Part shown: positions 52,343 to 60,753 of the stretch, in pieces
Numbering within the stretch: the first letter of the stretch is position 1
Layout of the letters: each line of letters opens with the position of its first letter
DNA from: Casp-actino8 sp964563545
GTDB taxonomy: Bacteria > Actinomycetota > Acidimicrobiia > Acidimicrobiales > Ilumatobacteraceae
Direction: 5' to 3'
Assembly: GCA_964563545.1 (NCBI GenBank)
Contig: CAZLXB010000012.1
Coordinates: forward strand, 1-64,000
Length of the DNA: 64,000 nt
Translations under genes and position numbers: made by a program
Notes under the pieces: model-generated
What the model was told of the DNA's origin: nothing
The model's database searches: none
Seen by the model: the letters and a program-made list of their open reading frames with translations, nothing else

Positions 52343-53074
52343 ATGGCCGATCTCTCGTTGCGTGACATCTCGTTGACCTTCCCTAATGGGACCGAAGCCA
52401 TCACCGACGTGAATCTCGACGTGACGCGGGGCGACTTCGTGTCGATCGTCGGGCCATCGGGTTGCGGCAAGTCGACTTTGCTCCGTGTCGCGTCGGGTCT
52501 CCTCGCGCCGACGAGCGGTTCGGTCTCGGTGAATTCGGCAGAGATCGGGTATGTCTTCCAGGACCCGACCCTGCTGCCGTGGCGCACGACTCGTCGCAAC
52601 GTCGAACTCTTGGCCGAATTGCGCGGGGTCGCGTCGGATGTGCGCCGGAAGCGAGCCGATCGCATCCTGGAGACCGTCGGACTCGGCGAGTTCGCGGAGG
52701 ACTACCCGCGAACGTTGTCGGGCGGCATGAAGATGCGGGCGTCGTTGGCCCGAACACTGATGCTCGAACCCGCGGTCTGCCTGTTCGACGAGCCGTTCGG
52801 GGCCCTCGACGAAATGACCCGTGAGCGGTTGAACGGCGAACTGATCGACATCTTCCTCGCGCGACGGTTCGCCGCCGTCTTCGTCACGCACTCGATCGGT
52901 GAAGCAGTCTTCATGTCGTCGCGTGTGCTCGTGATGTCGAGTCGTCCGGGGCGAATCGTGGCGTCGATCGACGTTCCTTTCGACCATCCTCGCGTCCCCG
53001 ATCTGCGATTCACTCCCGAGTTCGCCGAAGTATGCGGTCGGGTCGCGCGGACGCTTCGGGAGGCGGCAACATGA
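52343..53074 (+). CDS. ABC transporter ATP-binding protein (SsuB/TauB-like)
   Basis: The 243-residue ATPase has Walker A GPSGCGKST, Q-loop YVFQDPTLLPWRT, signature LSGGMKMRASLARTL and Walker B VCLFDEPFGALDEMTR, all typical of the nitrate/sulfonate/taurine group. It overlaps the permease gene by four bases. Confidence 0.92.
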   Translation: MADLSLRDISLTFPNGTEAITDVNLDVTRGDFVSIVGPSGCGKSTLLRVASGLLAPTSGSVSVNSAEIGYVFQDPTLLPWRTTRRNVELLAELRGVASDVRRKRADRILETVGLGEFAEDYPRTLSGGMKMRASLARTLMLEPAVCLFDEPFGALDEMTRERLNGELIDIFLARRFAAVFVTHSIGEAVFMSSRVLVMSSRPGRIVASIDVPFDHPRVPDLRFTPEFAEVCGRVARTLREAAT

Positions 53075-53889
53075 CCGGAAAGCATTCGGGTTCGCGGTTC
53101 ACCCGATTCGCGGCCGCGGTGTTGCCACCGTTCGTGGTGGGCGTAGTCGTCGTTGGCGTCTGGTATTTCTTCTCGTACGTCGTCCTCGATCCCGATCGGC
53201 GCTTCTTGTTGCCTGCGCCGCACGAAGTCGTGCGCACAGGTTTTCTGGATCGTGACAACGTCGGCGAGATCATGTCGGGTCTGGCCTCGAGTTGTCGGGT
53301 CGCTCTCGTTGGCCTCTTGATCGCGGTGGTGCTCGGCATCGTTCTCGGCGTTCTCATGAGCCTGTCCAAGGTGCTCGAGCGGGCGATCTTCCCGTACGCG
53401 GTGGTCGTTCAAGCCATGCCGATCCTGGCCATCGTTCCCTTGGTCGGATTCTGGTTCGGGTACGGGTTCTCATCGAGGGTGTTCGTGTGTGTGCTGGTGG
53501 CGATCTTTCCGATCGTCGTCAACACGCTCTTCGGGCTTCTGTCGGCCGACTCGGGTCTGCACGATCTCTTCACGTTGCACGGAGCATCCCGCAGCACGAG
53601 GTTGCGGAAGTTGATGTTTCCGGCCGCCCTGCCGGCTGTGTTCGCCGGCCTTCGGATATCTGCCGGGCTGTCGGTCATCGGGGCGATCGTCGGTGACTTC
53701 TTCTTCGGCCAGGGAGAGGCCGGTATCGGTCAATTGTTGAAGAAGTACGCGTCGCGACTGCAGGGTGAGCAGTTGTTCGCGGCCGTGATCGTCTCCAGCG
53801 CGCTCGGTGTCGCGGTGTTCCTCGCGTTCGGGTGGCTCGCCCGCGTGGTGGTGGGCAAGTGGGCCGAGGAGTCGCGCGGGCGCCAGTAG
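53071..53889 (+). CDS. ABC transporter permease (SsuC/TauC-like)
   Basis: The 272-residue protein has six helices and the EAA motif TLHGASRSTRLRKLMFPAALP near residue 170 (FTLHGASRSTRLRKLMFP as core). The ATG at 53071 overlaps the ATPase stop. Its own stop codon directly abuts the stop of the GDPD gene on the other strand. Confidence 0.9.
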   Translation: MTGKHSGSRFTRFAAAVLPPFVVGVVVVGVWYFFSYVVLDPDRRFLLPAPHEVVRTGFLDRDNVGEIMSGLASSCRVALVGLLIAVVLGIVLGVLMSLSKVLERAIFPYAVVVQAMPILAIVPLVGFWFGYGFSSRVFVCVLVAIFPIVVNTLFGLLSADSGLHDLFTLHGASRSTRLRKLMFPAALPAVFAGLRISAGLSVIGAIVGDFFFGQGEAGIGQLLKKYASRLQGEQLFAAVIVSSALGVAVFLAFGWLARVVVGKWAEESRGRQ

Positions 53890-54657
53890 TCAGTGGTGGT
53901 CCCAGATTCCGTTGATCTTGGCCACCCGGTGCAGGGCGAGGACGTCATCGGTCATGATGCCGTCGATGCCAAGGTCGATGAGTCGCTGCATCTCCACCGG
54001 ATCGTCGATCGTCCAGACGTGCACGGCACGCCCGGATCTCTGGGCCCGAGCGACGGATCGTTCGGTGACCACGGGAATCGCCGCCTGGCGAACGGGCACC
54101 TGGAAGCAATGGGGTTCGGTGGGAACCGATCCGCTCAGCCAGCGCGTCACCTCGATCGGACTCGCGCTCGTGCAAACTTCGTCGCCCAGACCGGCTCGGA
54201 TCCTCGAGAGTCGTTTGTGACTGAACGAACCGATGCAGACTCGATCGAGTGATCCGGTTCGCTTCAGGATGGCCATGAGCGGTTCGACGCTCGCTTCGCT
54301 CTTCGCGTCGATGTTGAGCCGTGCGTCGGGGAACTCCTCCAGCAGATCGACGAGAAGCGGAATCGGTTCGACGCCACCGACGCGAGCTGTTGCCATTTCG
54401 GACCACTTCATGGAGTCGATGCGCCCGGGTCGCCCGCAGGTGCGATCGAGATCTTCGTCGTGGAAGGCGACAAGGACGCCATCGGTCGTGGCATGCACAT
54501 CGGTCTCGAGGTATCGATACCCGACCTCGTAGGCGTGGCGGAAGGCGGCGAGGGTGTTCTCGGGCGCGTGGCCGGTTCCGCCGCGGTGAGCAAAGGCGAT
54601 GAAGCCACCCCGATGGTTCGGTTCGAGGTACGGATGGGGGCGCCGGGCGCTTTTCAC
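53890..54657 (-). CDS. Glycerophosphodiester phosphodiesterase
   Basis: The 255-residue TIM-barrel protein has the catalytic HRGGTGHAPENT motif, ETDVHATTDGVLVAFHDEDLDRTC, and a C-terminal VWTIDDPVEMQRLIDLGIDGIMTDD. It splits glycerophosphodiesters to glycerol 3-phosphate and an alcohol. There is no signal peptide, so it is probably cytoplasmic. The GTG at 54657 has GATACT six bases upstream; the much longer upstream frame lies opposite the ALDH gene and is not coding. Confidence 0.9.
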   Translation of the reverse strand: MKSARRPHPYLEPNHRGGFIAFAHRGGTGHAPENTLAAFRHAYEVGYRYLETDVHATTDGVLVAFHDEDLDRTCGRPGRIDSMKWSEMATARVGGVEPIPLLVDLLEEFPDARLNIDAKSEASVEPLMAILKRTGSLDRVCIGSFSHKRLSRIRAGLGDEVCTSASPIEVTRWLSGSVPTEPHCFQVPVRQAAIPVVTERSVARAQRSGRAVHVWTIDDPVEMQRLIDLGIDGIMTDDVLALHRVAKINGIWDHH

Positions 54658-54663
54658 GGGATC

Positions 54664-54671
54664 AGTATCGT
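54664..54671. promoter_or_regulatory. Overlapping divergent -10 elements between GDPD and ALDH genes
   Basis: Only 21 bases separate the start codons of the two divergent genes. GATACT on the - strand (54669-54664) and TATCGT on the + strand (54666-54671) share four bases. Each lies six or seven bases before its start codon. Both promoters cannot be occupied at once. Confidence 0.5.
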
Positions 54672-54678
54672 CGGAGTC

Positions 54679-56118
54679 ATGACATCCGATGCGATTCCCG
54701 TCAGTCCCATTCCCCTCGCCGGGGAGTCCTGGGTCGGAACGGGCGAGTCTTTCGAGGTTCGGAGTCCCTTCGACGGCGCCCTGATCGGGCGCGTGCCGAC
54801 GTGCGCGTCGGCCGATGTCGATCGCGCGGTGAGCGTCTCCCGTCGGGCACTGGCGTCCCCCCTCCCGCTCTGGAAACGAGCGGCGATCCTCGACGCCGCC
54901 GCAGTCGGGCTGGCCAAGCGACGTGAGGAATTCGCGCGGACGATCGCAAGGGAAGCAGCCAAACCGATTCGCACGGCGCGCGTCGAGGTCGATCGGGCCG
55001 TCGGGACCTTCCAGTTCGCTGCGGCCGAGGCCCGCAAACTGAGTGGTGAGGTGATTCCGCTCGACGCTCTCGCGGCAGGTGAGGGAAAGATCGGCTTCAC
55101 GATGCGGGTGCCAATCGGCGTTGTGGGCGCCATCGCGCCTTTCAACTTCCCCCTCAATCTGGTGGTGCACAAAGTCGGTCCGGCGATCGCGGCCGGTTGT
55201 CCGGTGGTGTTGAAGCCAGCCAGCCAGACTCCGTTCTCGTCGATACTGCTTGCATCGATGCTGATCGACGAATGCGGATTGCCGGCCGACTGGTTGCACG
55301 TGGTCACGGGAGGCGGCTCGAGCGTGGGTAACGCCATGGTCGACCATCCCGACATCGCTCTCATCACGTTCACCGGATCACCCGAGGTGGGATGGGGGAT
55401 TCGGGCCCGGGCCCCGAAGAAGCGAGTCGGGCTCGAACTCGGTAACAACGCGCCGGTGATCATCGAGCCGTCGGGTGATTGGCGTGGTGCGGCGGCCAAG
55501 ATCCGTGTGGCCGGATTCAGTCATGCCGGACAATCGTGCATCTCGACCCAGAGGATCTTCGTGCATCGAAGCATCGCCGACGACTTCACTCGCGAATTGG
55601 CGGCTCAGGTCTCGACTCTCGTGGTCGGTGATCCGCTCGACGAGGCCACCGAGGTGTCGGCGCTCATCTCGACCGCCGAGCGCGATCGTGTTCACGCGTG
55701 GATCGATGAAGCCACCGATGGTGGGGCTCGGGTTCTGATCGGGGGTCGGATCGGAGCCGATGGTCTTCTGCAACCGACGGTATTGGCGGACGCGACGCCC
55801 GGCATGAAGGTCTGTGCCAAAGAGGTCTTCGGCCCGGTCGTGACCCTCACGGTCTACGACGACGTCGATGACGCTCTCCGCATGGCGAACGACAGCGATT
55901 TCGGTCTGCAGGCGGCGATCTTCACCGCCGACATCGCCACCGCTCTCCGCGCGGTACGGACTCTCGACTACGGGGGAGTCTTGGTGAACGAGGTGCCCAC
56001 GTGGCGAGCCGACCAGCAGCCGTACGGTGGCTTGCGGGACAGCGGCAATACGCGCGAAGGCCCCGCCTATTCGGTTCGAGAGATGACCGAGATTCGAATG
56101 GTCGTACTCGGCGCTTAG
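54679..56118 (+). CDS. NAD(P)-dependent aldehyde dehydrogenase
   Basis: The 479-residue protein shows ALDH features: GAIAPFNFPLNL (near residue 152), ITFTGSPEVGWGI, the catalytic Glu in LELGNNAPVI and the catalytic Cys in HAGQSCISTQRI (near residue 280). The C-terminal KEVFGPVVTL and PYGGLRDSGNTREGP are also typical. It oxidises an aldehyde to the acid, with no clear preference visible. The ATG at 54679 fits the leaderless promoter and family length. Its stop overlaps the next gene's stop on the other strand. Confidence 0.92.
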   Translation: MTSDAIPVSPIPLAGESWVGTGESFEVRSPFDGALIGRVPTCASADVDRAVSVSRRALASPLPLWKRAAILDAAAVGLAKRREEFARTIAREAAKPIRTARVEVDRAVGTFQFAAAEARKLSGEVIPLDALAAGEGKIGFTMRVPIGVVGAIAPFNFPLNLVVHKVGPAIAAGCPVVLKPASQTPFSSILLASMLIDECGLPADWLHVVTGGGSSVGNAMVDHPDIALITFTGSPEVGWGIRARAPKKRVGLELGNNAPVIIEPSGDWRGAAAKIRVAGFSHAGQSCISTQRIFVHRSIADDFTRELAAQVSTLVVGDPLDEATEVSALISTAERDRVHAWIDEATDGGARVLIGGRIGADGLLQPTVLADATPGMKVCAKEVFGPVVTLTVYDDVDDALRMANDSDFGLQAAIFTADIATALRAVRTLDYGGVLVNEVPTWRADQQPYGGLRDSGNTREGPAYSVREMTEIRMVVLGA

Positions 56119-57624
56119 ATCGAGCGCCCGGCACCCTTCCAGTATTCGTCCTTGAGGAGGCGCTTGTAGAGCTTCCCGGTCGGATGGCGCGGCAACTCCG
56201 GACGGAAGTCGACCGAGCGCGGACACTTCACGTCGGCCAGATGTGAACGGCAGAACGCGATGAGTTCCTTCTCGAGTGCCTTTGCGGCAGTGTCGTCGAC
56301 CGGCATGGACTTGGGTTGGACGACGGCCTTGACCTCTTCGCCGAAATCTTCGTTGGGCACGCCGAACACGGCGACGTCGATGACTTCGGGGTGAGTCACG
56401 AGAATGTTCTCGGCTTCCTGCGGGTAGATGTTCACGCCGCCGGAGATGATCATGTAAGCCTTGCGATCGGTGAGGTAGAGGAACCCGTCATTGTCGAGGT
56501 ATCCGACATCACCGAGAGTGCTCCATCCCTTCGGATGGCGCGAACTCTTCGTCTTCTCCGGATCGTTGTGGTACTCGAAGGTCGCTCCGCCCTCGAAGAA
56601 GATGGTTCCGCTCTCGTAACGCGGGAGTTCCTCGCCGTCGTCGCCGCAGATGTGGATGGTGCAGCTGATGGGAACGCCGACCGTTCCTTCGTGAGCCAGC
56701 CACATCTCGCTGTTGCAGTAGACGAACCCGTTGCCTTCGGTGCCGGCGTAGTACTCGTGGATGATGGGCCCGAACCATTCGATCATCTGCTTCTTGACCG
56801 GTATCGGACACGGCGCGGCGGCATGGATCACGGTCTGTAGTGACGACACGTCGTATTTGGTGCGTACGGCCGGATCGAGTTTGAGCATCCGGACGAACAT
56901 CGTCGGCCAAGTACTCCTCGGCATCGAAGTGCTCCATCACGACCGCAGTGCACCCCACGCTCTGAGATGCCATGGTGAAACGAAGCGGAGCCGCGTGGTA
57001 CATCGGGGCCGGCGAGAGGTAGACGCTCTCGGGCGTGACGCCGAAGAGGAGGCCGAGGGTCGGGGCCACCGACGTGGCAGTTGACTCGAGGGGCTGGGCC
57101 ACGAACTCGCGCGTGACTCCTTTGGGAAGTCCGGTCGTGCCCGATGAGTAGAGCATGTCAGTGCCGGCGATGCGACCGGTCAGCGGGGACGAGGATTGGG
57201 CGGCCACCGCCGATTCGTAGGCCTCGTAGCCGGGAATCGTTCCATCGAGCATGAGTCGAAGCTGCACTTTGGGGGTGTCGGCAACGATCTCGGCTGCTTG
57301 GTCCGCCTTGTACTTCGAGGTGATGAACACCTTGGCATTGCAGTCGTTCAAGATGTACGACAGTTCGGCGCTCGTCAGTCGCGACGAAGCGGCCGTGTAG
57401 ACGACACCGGCGTACTGGCAACCCCACAGGATCTCGAGGTAGCGGTCATGGTTCTCCATGCAGATCGCCACGTGATCACCCGGCTGCAGTCCGGCCGCTC
57501 GCAAGAGTTGCGACAGGCGGTTGGCATCGGCGTCGAGTTCGGCGAAGGTTCGGGTGTACCCCGAGCCGGTCATGATGAGGGCGGGCTTGTCGGGGGTCGT
57601 GGCTACGTGTGCTCCCAGGTACAT
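56115..57624 (-). pseudogene. Acyl-CoA synthetase (FadD-like), broken by an internal deletion/frameshift near 56,925
   Basis: Two overlapping frames together make one AMP-forming acyl-CoA synthetase. The first (57624 down to about 56,925) holds YSSGTTGLPKG (P-loop) and MYHAAPLRF. The second (to 56115) holds YYAGTEGNG, GDVGYLDNDGFLYLTDR and PTGKLYKR (catalytic Lys). At the join, HFDAEEYLA is followed in the other frame by WPTMFVRMLKL. In relatives about a dozen residues (of the form LVERYRVTHSQ) lie between, so roughly 40 bases, not a multiple of three, are missing. It is either a genuine pseudogene or an assembly error. I chose the ATG at 57624; TACTGT lies eight bases upstream of it. Confidence 0.8.
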
Positions 57625-57630
57625 GAGCGC

Positions 57631-57653
57631 CGACAGTAGTGGCGGTACTGTCG
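57631..57653. promoter_or_regulatory. Palindromic divergent promoter/operator
   Basis: CGACAGTA and TACTGTCG form a perfect 8-bp inverted repeat with a 7-base spacer. Each arm contains a TACTGT -10 hexamer reading outwards: eight bases before the acyl-CoA synthetase ATG (- strand) and seven bases before the SirB1-like GTG at 57659 (+ strand). The symmetry could be an operator for a dimeric regulator or a by-product of two identical -10 boxes. Confidence 0.5.
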
Positions 57654-57658
57654 GCCGC

Positions 57659-58387
57659 GTGAGGTCGTCGGGCGAATCGCCAGCAGATTGGGCGCGCTCG
57701 CAGTTCACCGAAATCATCCGAACCCCCGATTTCTCGCTCGCCGAGGCGGCCTTGTTGATGGCCGCCGTCGTCCGTCGGGTCTCCGAAACCGACTTCGATC
57801 CGGTTGGTCAGTCGGCCCGACTCGACGATCTGGCGGCGCGGGTCGGGTCGCCGACCGCTTCCGGCGTCTTCGCTTCGCTCTTCGCGTCGGGTCGACTGGT
57901 CGGTGATCGCACCGATTACTACTCGCTCGAGAACTCCCTTCTCGATCGAGTCCTCGAGCGTGGGCTCGGCATACCGATTTCATTGTCGGTCATCATGATC
58001 GACATCGCGCGACGACTCGGTGTGCGCTTGGTCGGCGTCGGGCTGCCCGGACACTTCGTGGTCGGGGTTCCGAGCGCCGGTGGAATCGAAGAGTTCTACG
58101 ATCCCTTCACTCCCACGGGACCCCTGACTCGGGAGGGGTGCGAGATCCTCGTGTCCCGACTCGCCGGCCGATCCGTCCGTCTCGCCCCCGAAGTGTTCGT
58201 GCCGCAGAGCCCGATCGCGGTGATGGAGCGAATGCTCAACAACATGAAGGCGAATCTGGCTCGGCAGCGACCGGGGGCGGAGTCGGCGACCGCACTCGGC
58301 GGAGTGATGTGGTTGCGGGCCGCACTGCCGACCATCGGAGTTCGGGAGTCCGAGGAATGGTCACGCCTCGTGGCGCCGCTCAATTGA
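57659..58387 (+). CDS. SirB1-like (transglutaminase-like) protein
   Basis: The 242-residue protein has the SirB1 N-terminal family pattern: ENSLLDRVLERGLGIPISLSVIMIDIARRLGVRLVGVGLPGHFVVG (positions 97-142 of the protein), then a FYDPF motif. The family has a transglutaminase-like fold with a His (in GHFVVG), but the usual catalytic Cys is replaced in many members. Here the equivalent position in GIPISLSV is Ser. The function is not established. The start GTG follows a leaderless -10. The upstream frame from 57521 lies inside the opposite gene. Confidence 0.78.
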   Translation: MRSSGESPADWARSQFTEIIRTPDFSLAEAALLMAAVVRRVSETDFDPVGQSARLDDLAARVGSPTASGVFASLFASGRLVGDRTDYYSLENSLLDRVLERGLGIPISLSVIMIDIARRLGVRLVGVGLPGHFVVGVPSAGGIEEFYDPFTPTGPLTREGCEILVSRLAGRSVRLAPEVFVPQSPIAVMERMLNNMKANLARQRPGAESATALGGVMWLRAALPTIGVRESEEWSRLVAPLN

Positions 58388-58454
58388 GCGCCTCTCCGAT
58401 CGGTCGAACCGGTCCGGTAGGCATCGCGAGAGGTTGCGGAACCAAGATGTCGTC

Positions 58455-59048
58455 GTGATCGATCCGAACATCAAACGCAGCCTCGGTCAGATGATGCACG
58501 GGGTGCAGGTGGTGGCGGCGCGTCACGACGGCGTCACGCGCGCGTACACCAGCCATTGGGTCACGCAGGTGAGCTTCGCCGAGCCGATCGTGATGGCGTC
58601 GATTTCGCCTCGACACGACACCTTTCCGCTCATCGAGAAGACGGGCAGGTTCACCGTTTCGATACTGGCCGGAGACCAAGTGGCCCAAGGTCAGTACTTC
58701 TCGTACCCGGGGCGGAAGTTTCGCTACATCGCCGACGAGTTCATCGTCGAGTGGGCTCACGACGATCGAGTCGATCCGGTGATCGACCGGGCCATCGCCT
58801 GGTTGGCCTGCGACGTGGTCGACACCAAGGACCTCGAGGACCACCGGTTGTTCTTCGCCCGGGTGACGGCCGTGCAGGGACATCGGCTGCGGGAGCCCCC
58901 TTTGACCTACTCGAGTCGTCTGGGCTGGCGGATCGCCTCGGAAAAGGCCCGTGAGCCGGGTCGGTCGATCCGTGACGAACTGTTGGAGCGCCTTCGGTCG
59001 AGTGGAGTCGAAATCGATGATTCCGATGAGTCCGAGGACGAATTGTGA
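58455..59048 (+). CDS. Flavin reductase-like FMN-binding protein
   Basis: The 197-residue protein matches the flavin-reductase-like family: GVQVVAARHDGVTRAYTSHWVTQVSF near the N-terminus, then MASISPRHDTFPLIEKTGRFTVSIL. Such proteins reduce flavin with NAD(P)H or bind FMN as small oxidoreductases. Its C-terminal tail is acidic (DDSDESEDEL). The start is uncertain: GTG at 58455 gives the usual N-terminus, TTG at 58434 adds seven residues. It precedes an acyl-CoA dehydrogenase gene by 83 bases. Confidence 0.8.
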   Translation: MIDPNIKRSLGQMMHGVQVVAARHDGVTRAYTSHWVTQVSFAEPIVMASISPRHDTFPLIEKTGRFTVSILAGDQVAQGQYFSYPGRKFRYIADEFIVEWAHDDRVDPVIDRAIAWLACDVVDTKDLEDHRLFFARVTAVQGHRLREPPLTYSSRLGWRIASEKAREPGRSIRDELLERLRSSGVEIDDSDESEDEL

Positions 59049-59131
59049 CTCCTGTCGGTTGGGGGTTTCGATGGCGAGGGCACGGTCGGCGATCGGTAAG
59101 TTTCGGAAAGTCGTCGAGATAAGGGGAGACC

Positions 59132-60334
59132 ATGAGCACTGCCGTACTGACCGCCGATGAGCAGAAGGTGAGCGATCTCGTGGATCGCCTTCTCGCCGAG
59201 TTCCCTCCCAAGGCGACCGACCCGCAGACGTTCCTCGGTGCGCAATTCGACGCTGGTCTCGCGTGGGTGCACTTCGAGGAGGGTCACGGTGGCCTCGGAC
59301 TGAATCCCAAACTGCAGCGGATGATCAACGAGCGACTCTTCGCCGCGGGAGCGCCCAATCCGGTGGCTCGCAACCCCATCGGTCACGGTATGTGTGGTCC
59401 GACCGTCGCGGTGTGGGGTAGTCCCGAACAGAAGAAGCGTTATCTGCGTCCGCTCTTCACGGGAGCCGAGGTGTGGTGTCAGTTGTTCTCCGAGCCGGGT
59501 TCAGGCTCCGATTTCGCCGGACTTTCGGCGAAGGGAATCAAGGACGGTGAAGAGTGGGTCGTGAACGGCCAGAAGGTCTGGACCACTCTTGCTCATTTGT
59601 CGCGTTGGGGACTCTTGATCGTGCGTACCGATCCGGAAGCGGTCAAGCACGCCGGTCTCACGGCTTTCGTGGTCGACATGCAGGCCCCGGGCGTCGAAGT
59701 TCGACCGCTGTATCAGATCACCGGTGAAGCGGAGTTCAACGAGGTCTACTTCACTGACGTGCGAGTGCCGAACAAAGAGATGCTCGGCAACATCGGCGAC
59801 GGTTGGCGGGTCTCACTGACGACACTCATGAACGAGCGCGTGTCGATCGGTGGAGCGATCCCGGTCAAGGGTTCGGGTCCGATCCGTGACGCCGTGAAGG
59901 TCTGGAATTCCCTCCCGGCCGATGCGAAGCATCCGGCGACCAAGGACGAACTGATGTCGCTCTGGATTCGTGCCGAACTTCTGCGGCTCACCAACATTCG
60001 GGCATCGCAGATGCGAAAGATGGGGGACCCGGGTCCCGAGGGTTCGATCGCCAAGCTCGCCATGGCCGAACTCAACAAGGACGTCTATTCGTTCGCGGTC
60101 TCTCTTCTCGGAGCCGAGGGCATGTTGTTCCCGAGTGGCTATCAGATGATCCGGCCCGAGGCGGCCATGGGTCTCGAGAATCCTCAGAAGGCGTTCCTTC
60201 GCAGTCGCGCCAACTCCATCGAAGGTGGCACCAGCGAAGTGATGCGCAACATCCTCGGTGAGCGGGTGCTCGGCCTGCCCGGAGACGTGCGCGTCGATCG
60301 TGACGTCGCCTGGAGCAAAGTTCCGCGCAACTAG
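59132..60334 (+). CDS. Acyl-CoA dehydrogenase
   Basis: The 400-residue flavoprotein has QLFSEPGSGSDFAGL (FAD/substrate contacts, near residue 118), VNGQKVWTTLAH and the C-terminal SIEGGTSEVMRNILGERVLGLP. It introduces a double bond into an acyl-CoA with ETF as acceptor. The preferred acyl chain is not evident; sterol-side-chain and long-chain types both fit. AAGGGGAG stands before the ATG at 59132, and TAAGTT near 59097 could be a -10. The stop shares a CTAG with the opposite gene's stop. Confidence 0.92.
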   Translation: MSTAVLTADEQKVSDLVDRLLAEFPPKATDPQTFLGAQFDAGLAWVHFEEGHGGLGLNPKLQRMINERLFAAGAPNPVARNPIGHGMCGPTVAVWGSPEQKKRYLRPLFTGAEVWCQLFSEPGSGSDFAGLSAKGIKDGEEWVVNGQKVWTTLAHLSRWGLLIVRTDPEAVKHAGLTAFVVDMQAPGVEVRPLYQITGEAEFNEVYFTDVRVPNKEMLGNIGDGWRVSLTTLMNERVSIGGAIPVKGSGPIRDAVKVWNSLPADAKHPATKDELMSLWIRAELLRLTNIRASQMRKMGDPGPEGSIAKLAMAELNKDVYSFAVSLLGAEGMLFPSGYQMIRPEAAMGLENPQKAFLRSRANSIEGGTSEVMRNILGERVLGLPGDVRVDRDVAWSKVPRN

Positions 60335-60741
60335 GCGCCGGTGGCCGTCAGCAAACCGACGAACATCGCGGCGAGTGCCGTCAGGAGGCCGATCGCGCCC
60401 CCGAGGGCCAGGGCGAGTTTGGTTCGGCCCAAGGAGTGGACGGCGGCGGCCGTTCCGCTCATGGCCACGAGCACGACGTGGACGAAGATCGTCACTTGGT
60501 AGTCGGTCGACTGATCCGACATCGAAACGTCGAGGATGCTCCAGATCCCGGTGACCACGGCAACGGCGAAAGCCGGCCACGCGACGCGGCCAAAGGCGTG
60601 GGCGGCCACCTTGGTGCTCTCGGGAAAGGCTCGTCGCAGACGCGGAACGAGTCCTCCGAGGACGATCTGACCACCGACCCAGATGCTGGCCGACAGGACA
60701 TGGAGAAAGAGTCGGACGGTGTCGGCGGTAGGCGAAAGCAT
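60331..60741 (-). CDS. Small four-helix membrane protein (CopD/DUF2269-like)
   Basis: The 136-residue protein has four predicted transmembrane helices (about residues 8-30, 50-70, 80-102, 110-132). Its first helix, LFLHVLSASIWVGGQIVLGGLVPRLR, contains the H-x6-WxG pattern of CopD-like proteins. A His in helix 3 (FVHVVLV) and another after it could bind haem or copper, but that is inference. It is 12 bases downstream of ispH on the same strand and may be co-transcribed. Confidence 0.7.
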   Translation of the reverse strand: MLSPTADTVRLFLHVLSASIWVGGQIVLGGLVPRLRRAFPESTKVAAHAFGRVAWPAFAVAVVTGIWSILDVSMSDQSTDYQVTIFVHVVLVAMSGTAAAVHSLGRTKLALALGGAIGLLTALAAMFVGLLTATGA

Positions 60742-60753
60742 GAACGAACTCTG

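Noticed and set aside
56890..56945. Programmed ribosomal frameshifting in the acyl-CoA synthetase gene
   Set aside because: No slippery heptamer or downstream structure is evident, and residues expected at the join are missing, which frameshifting would not explain.
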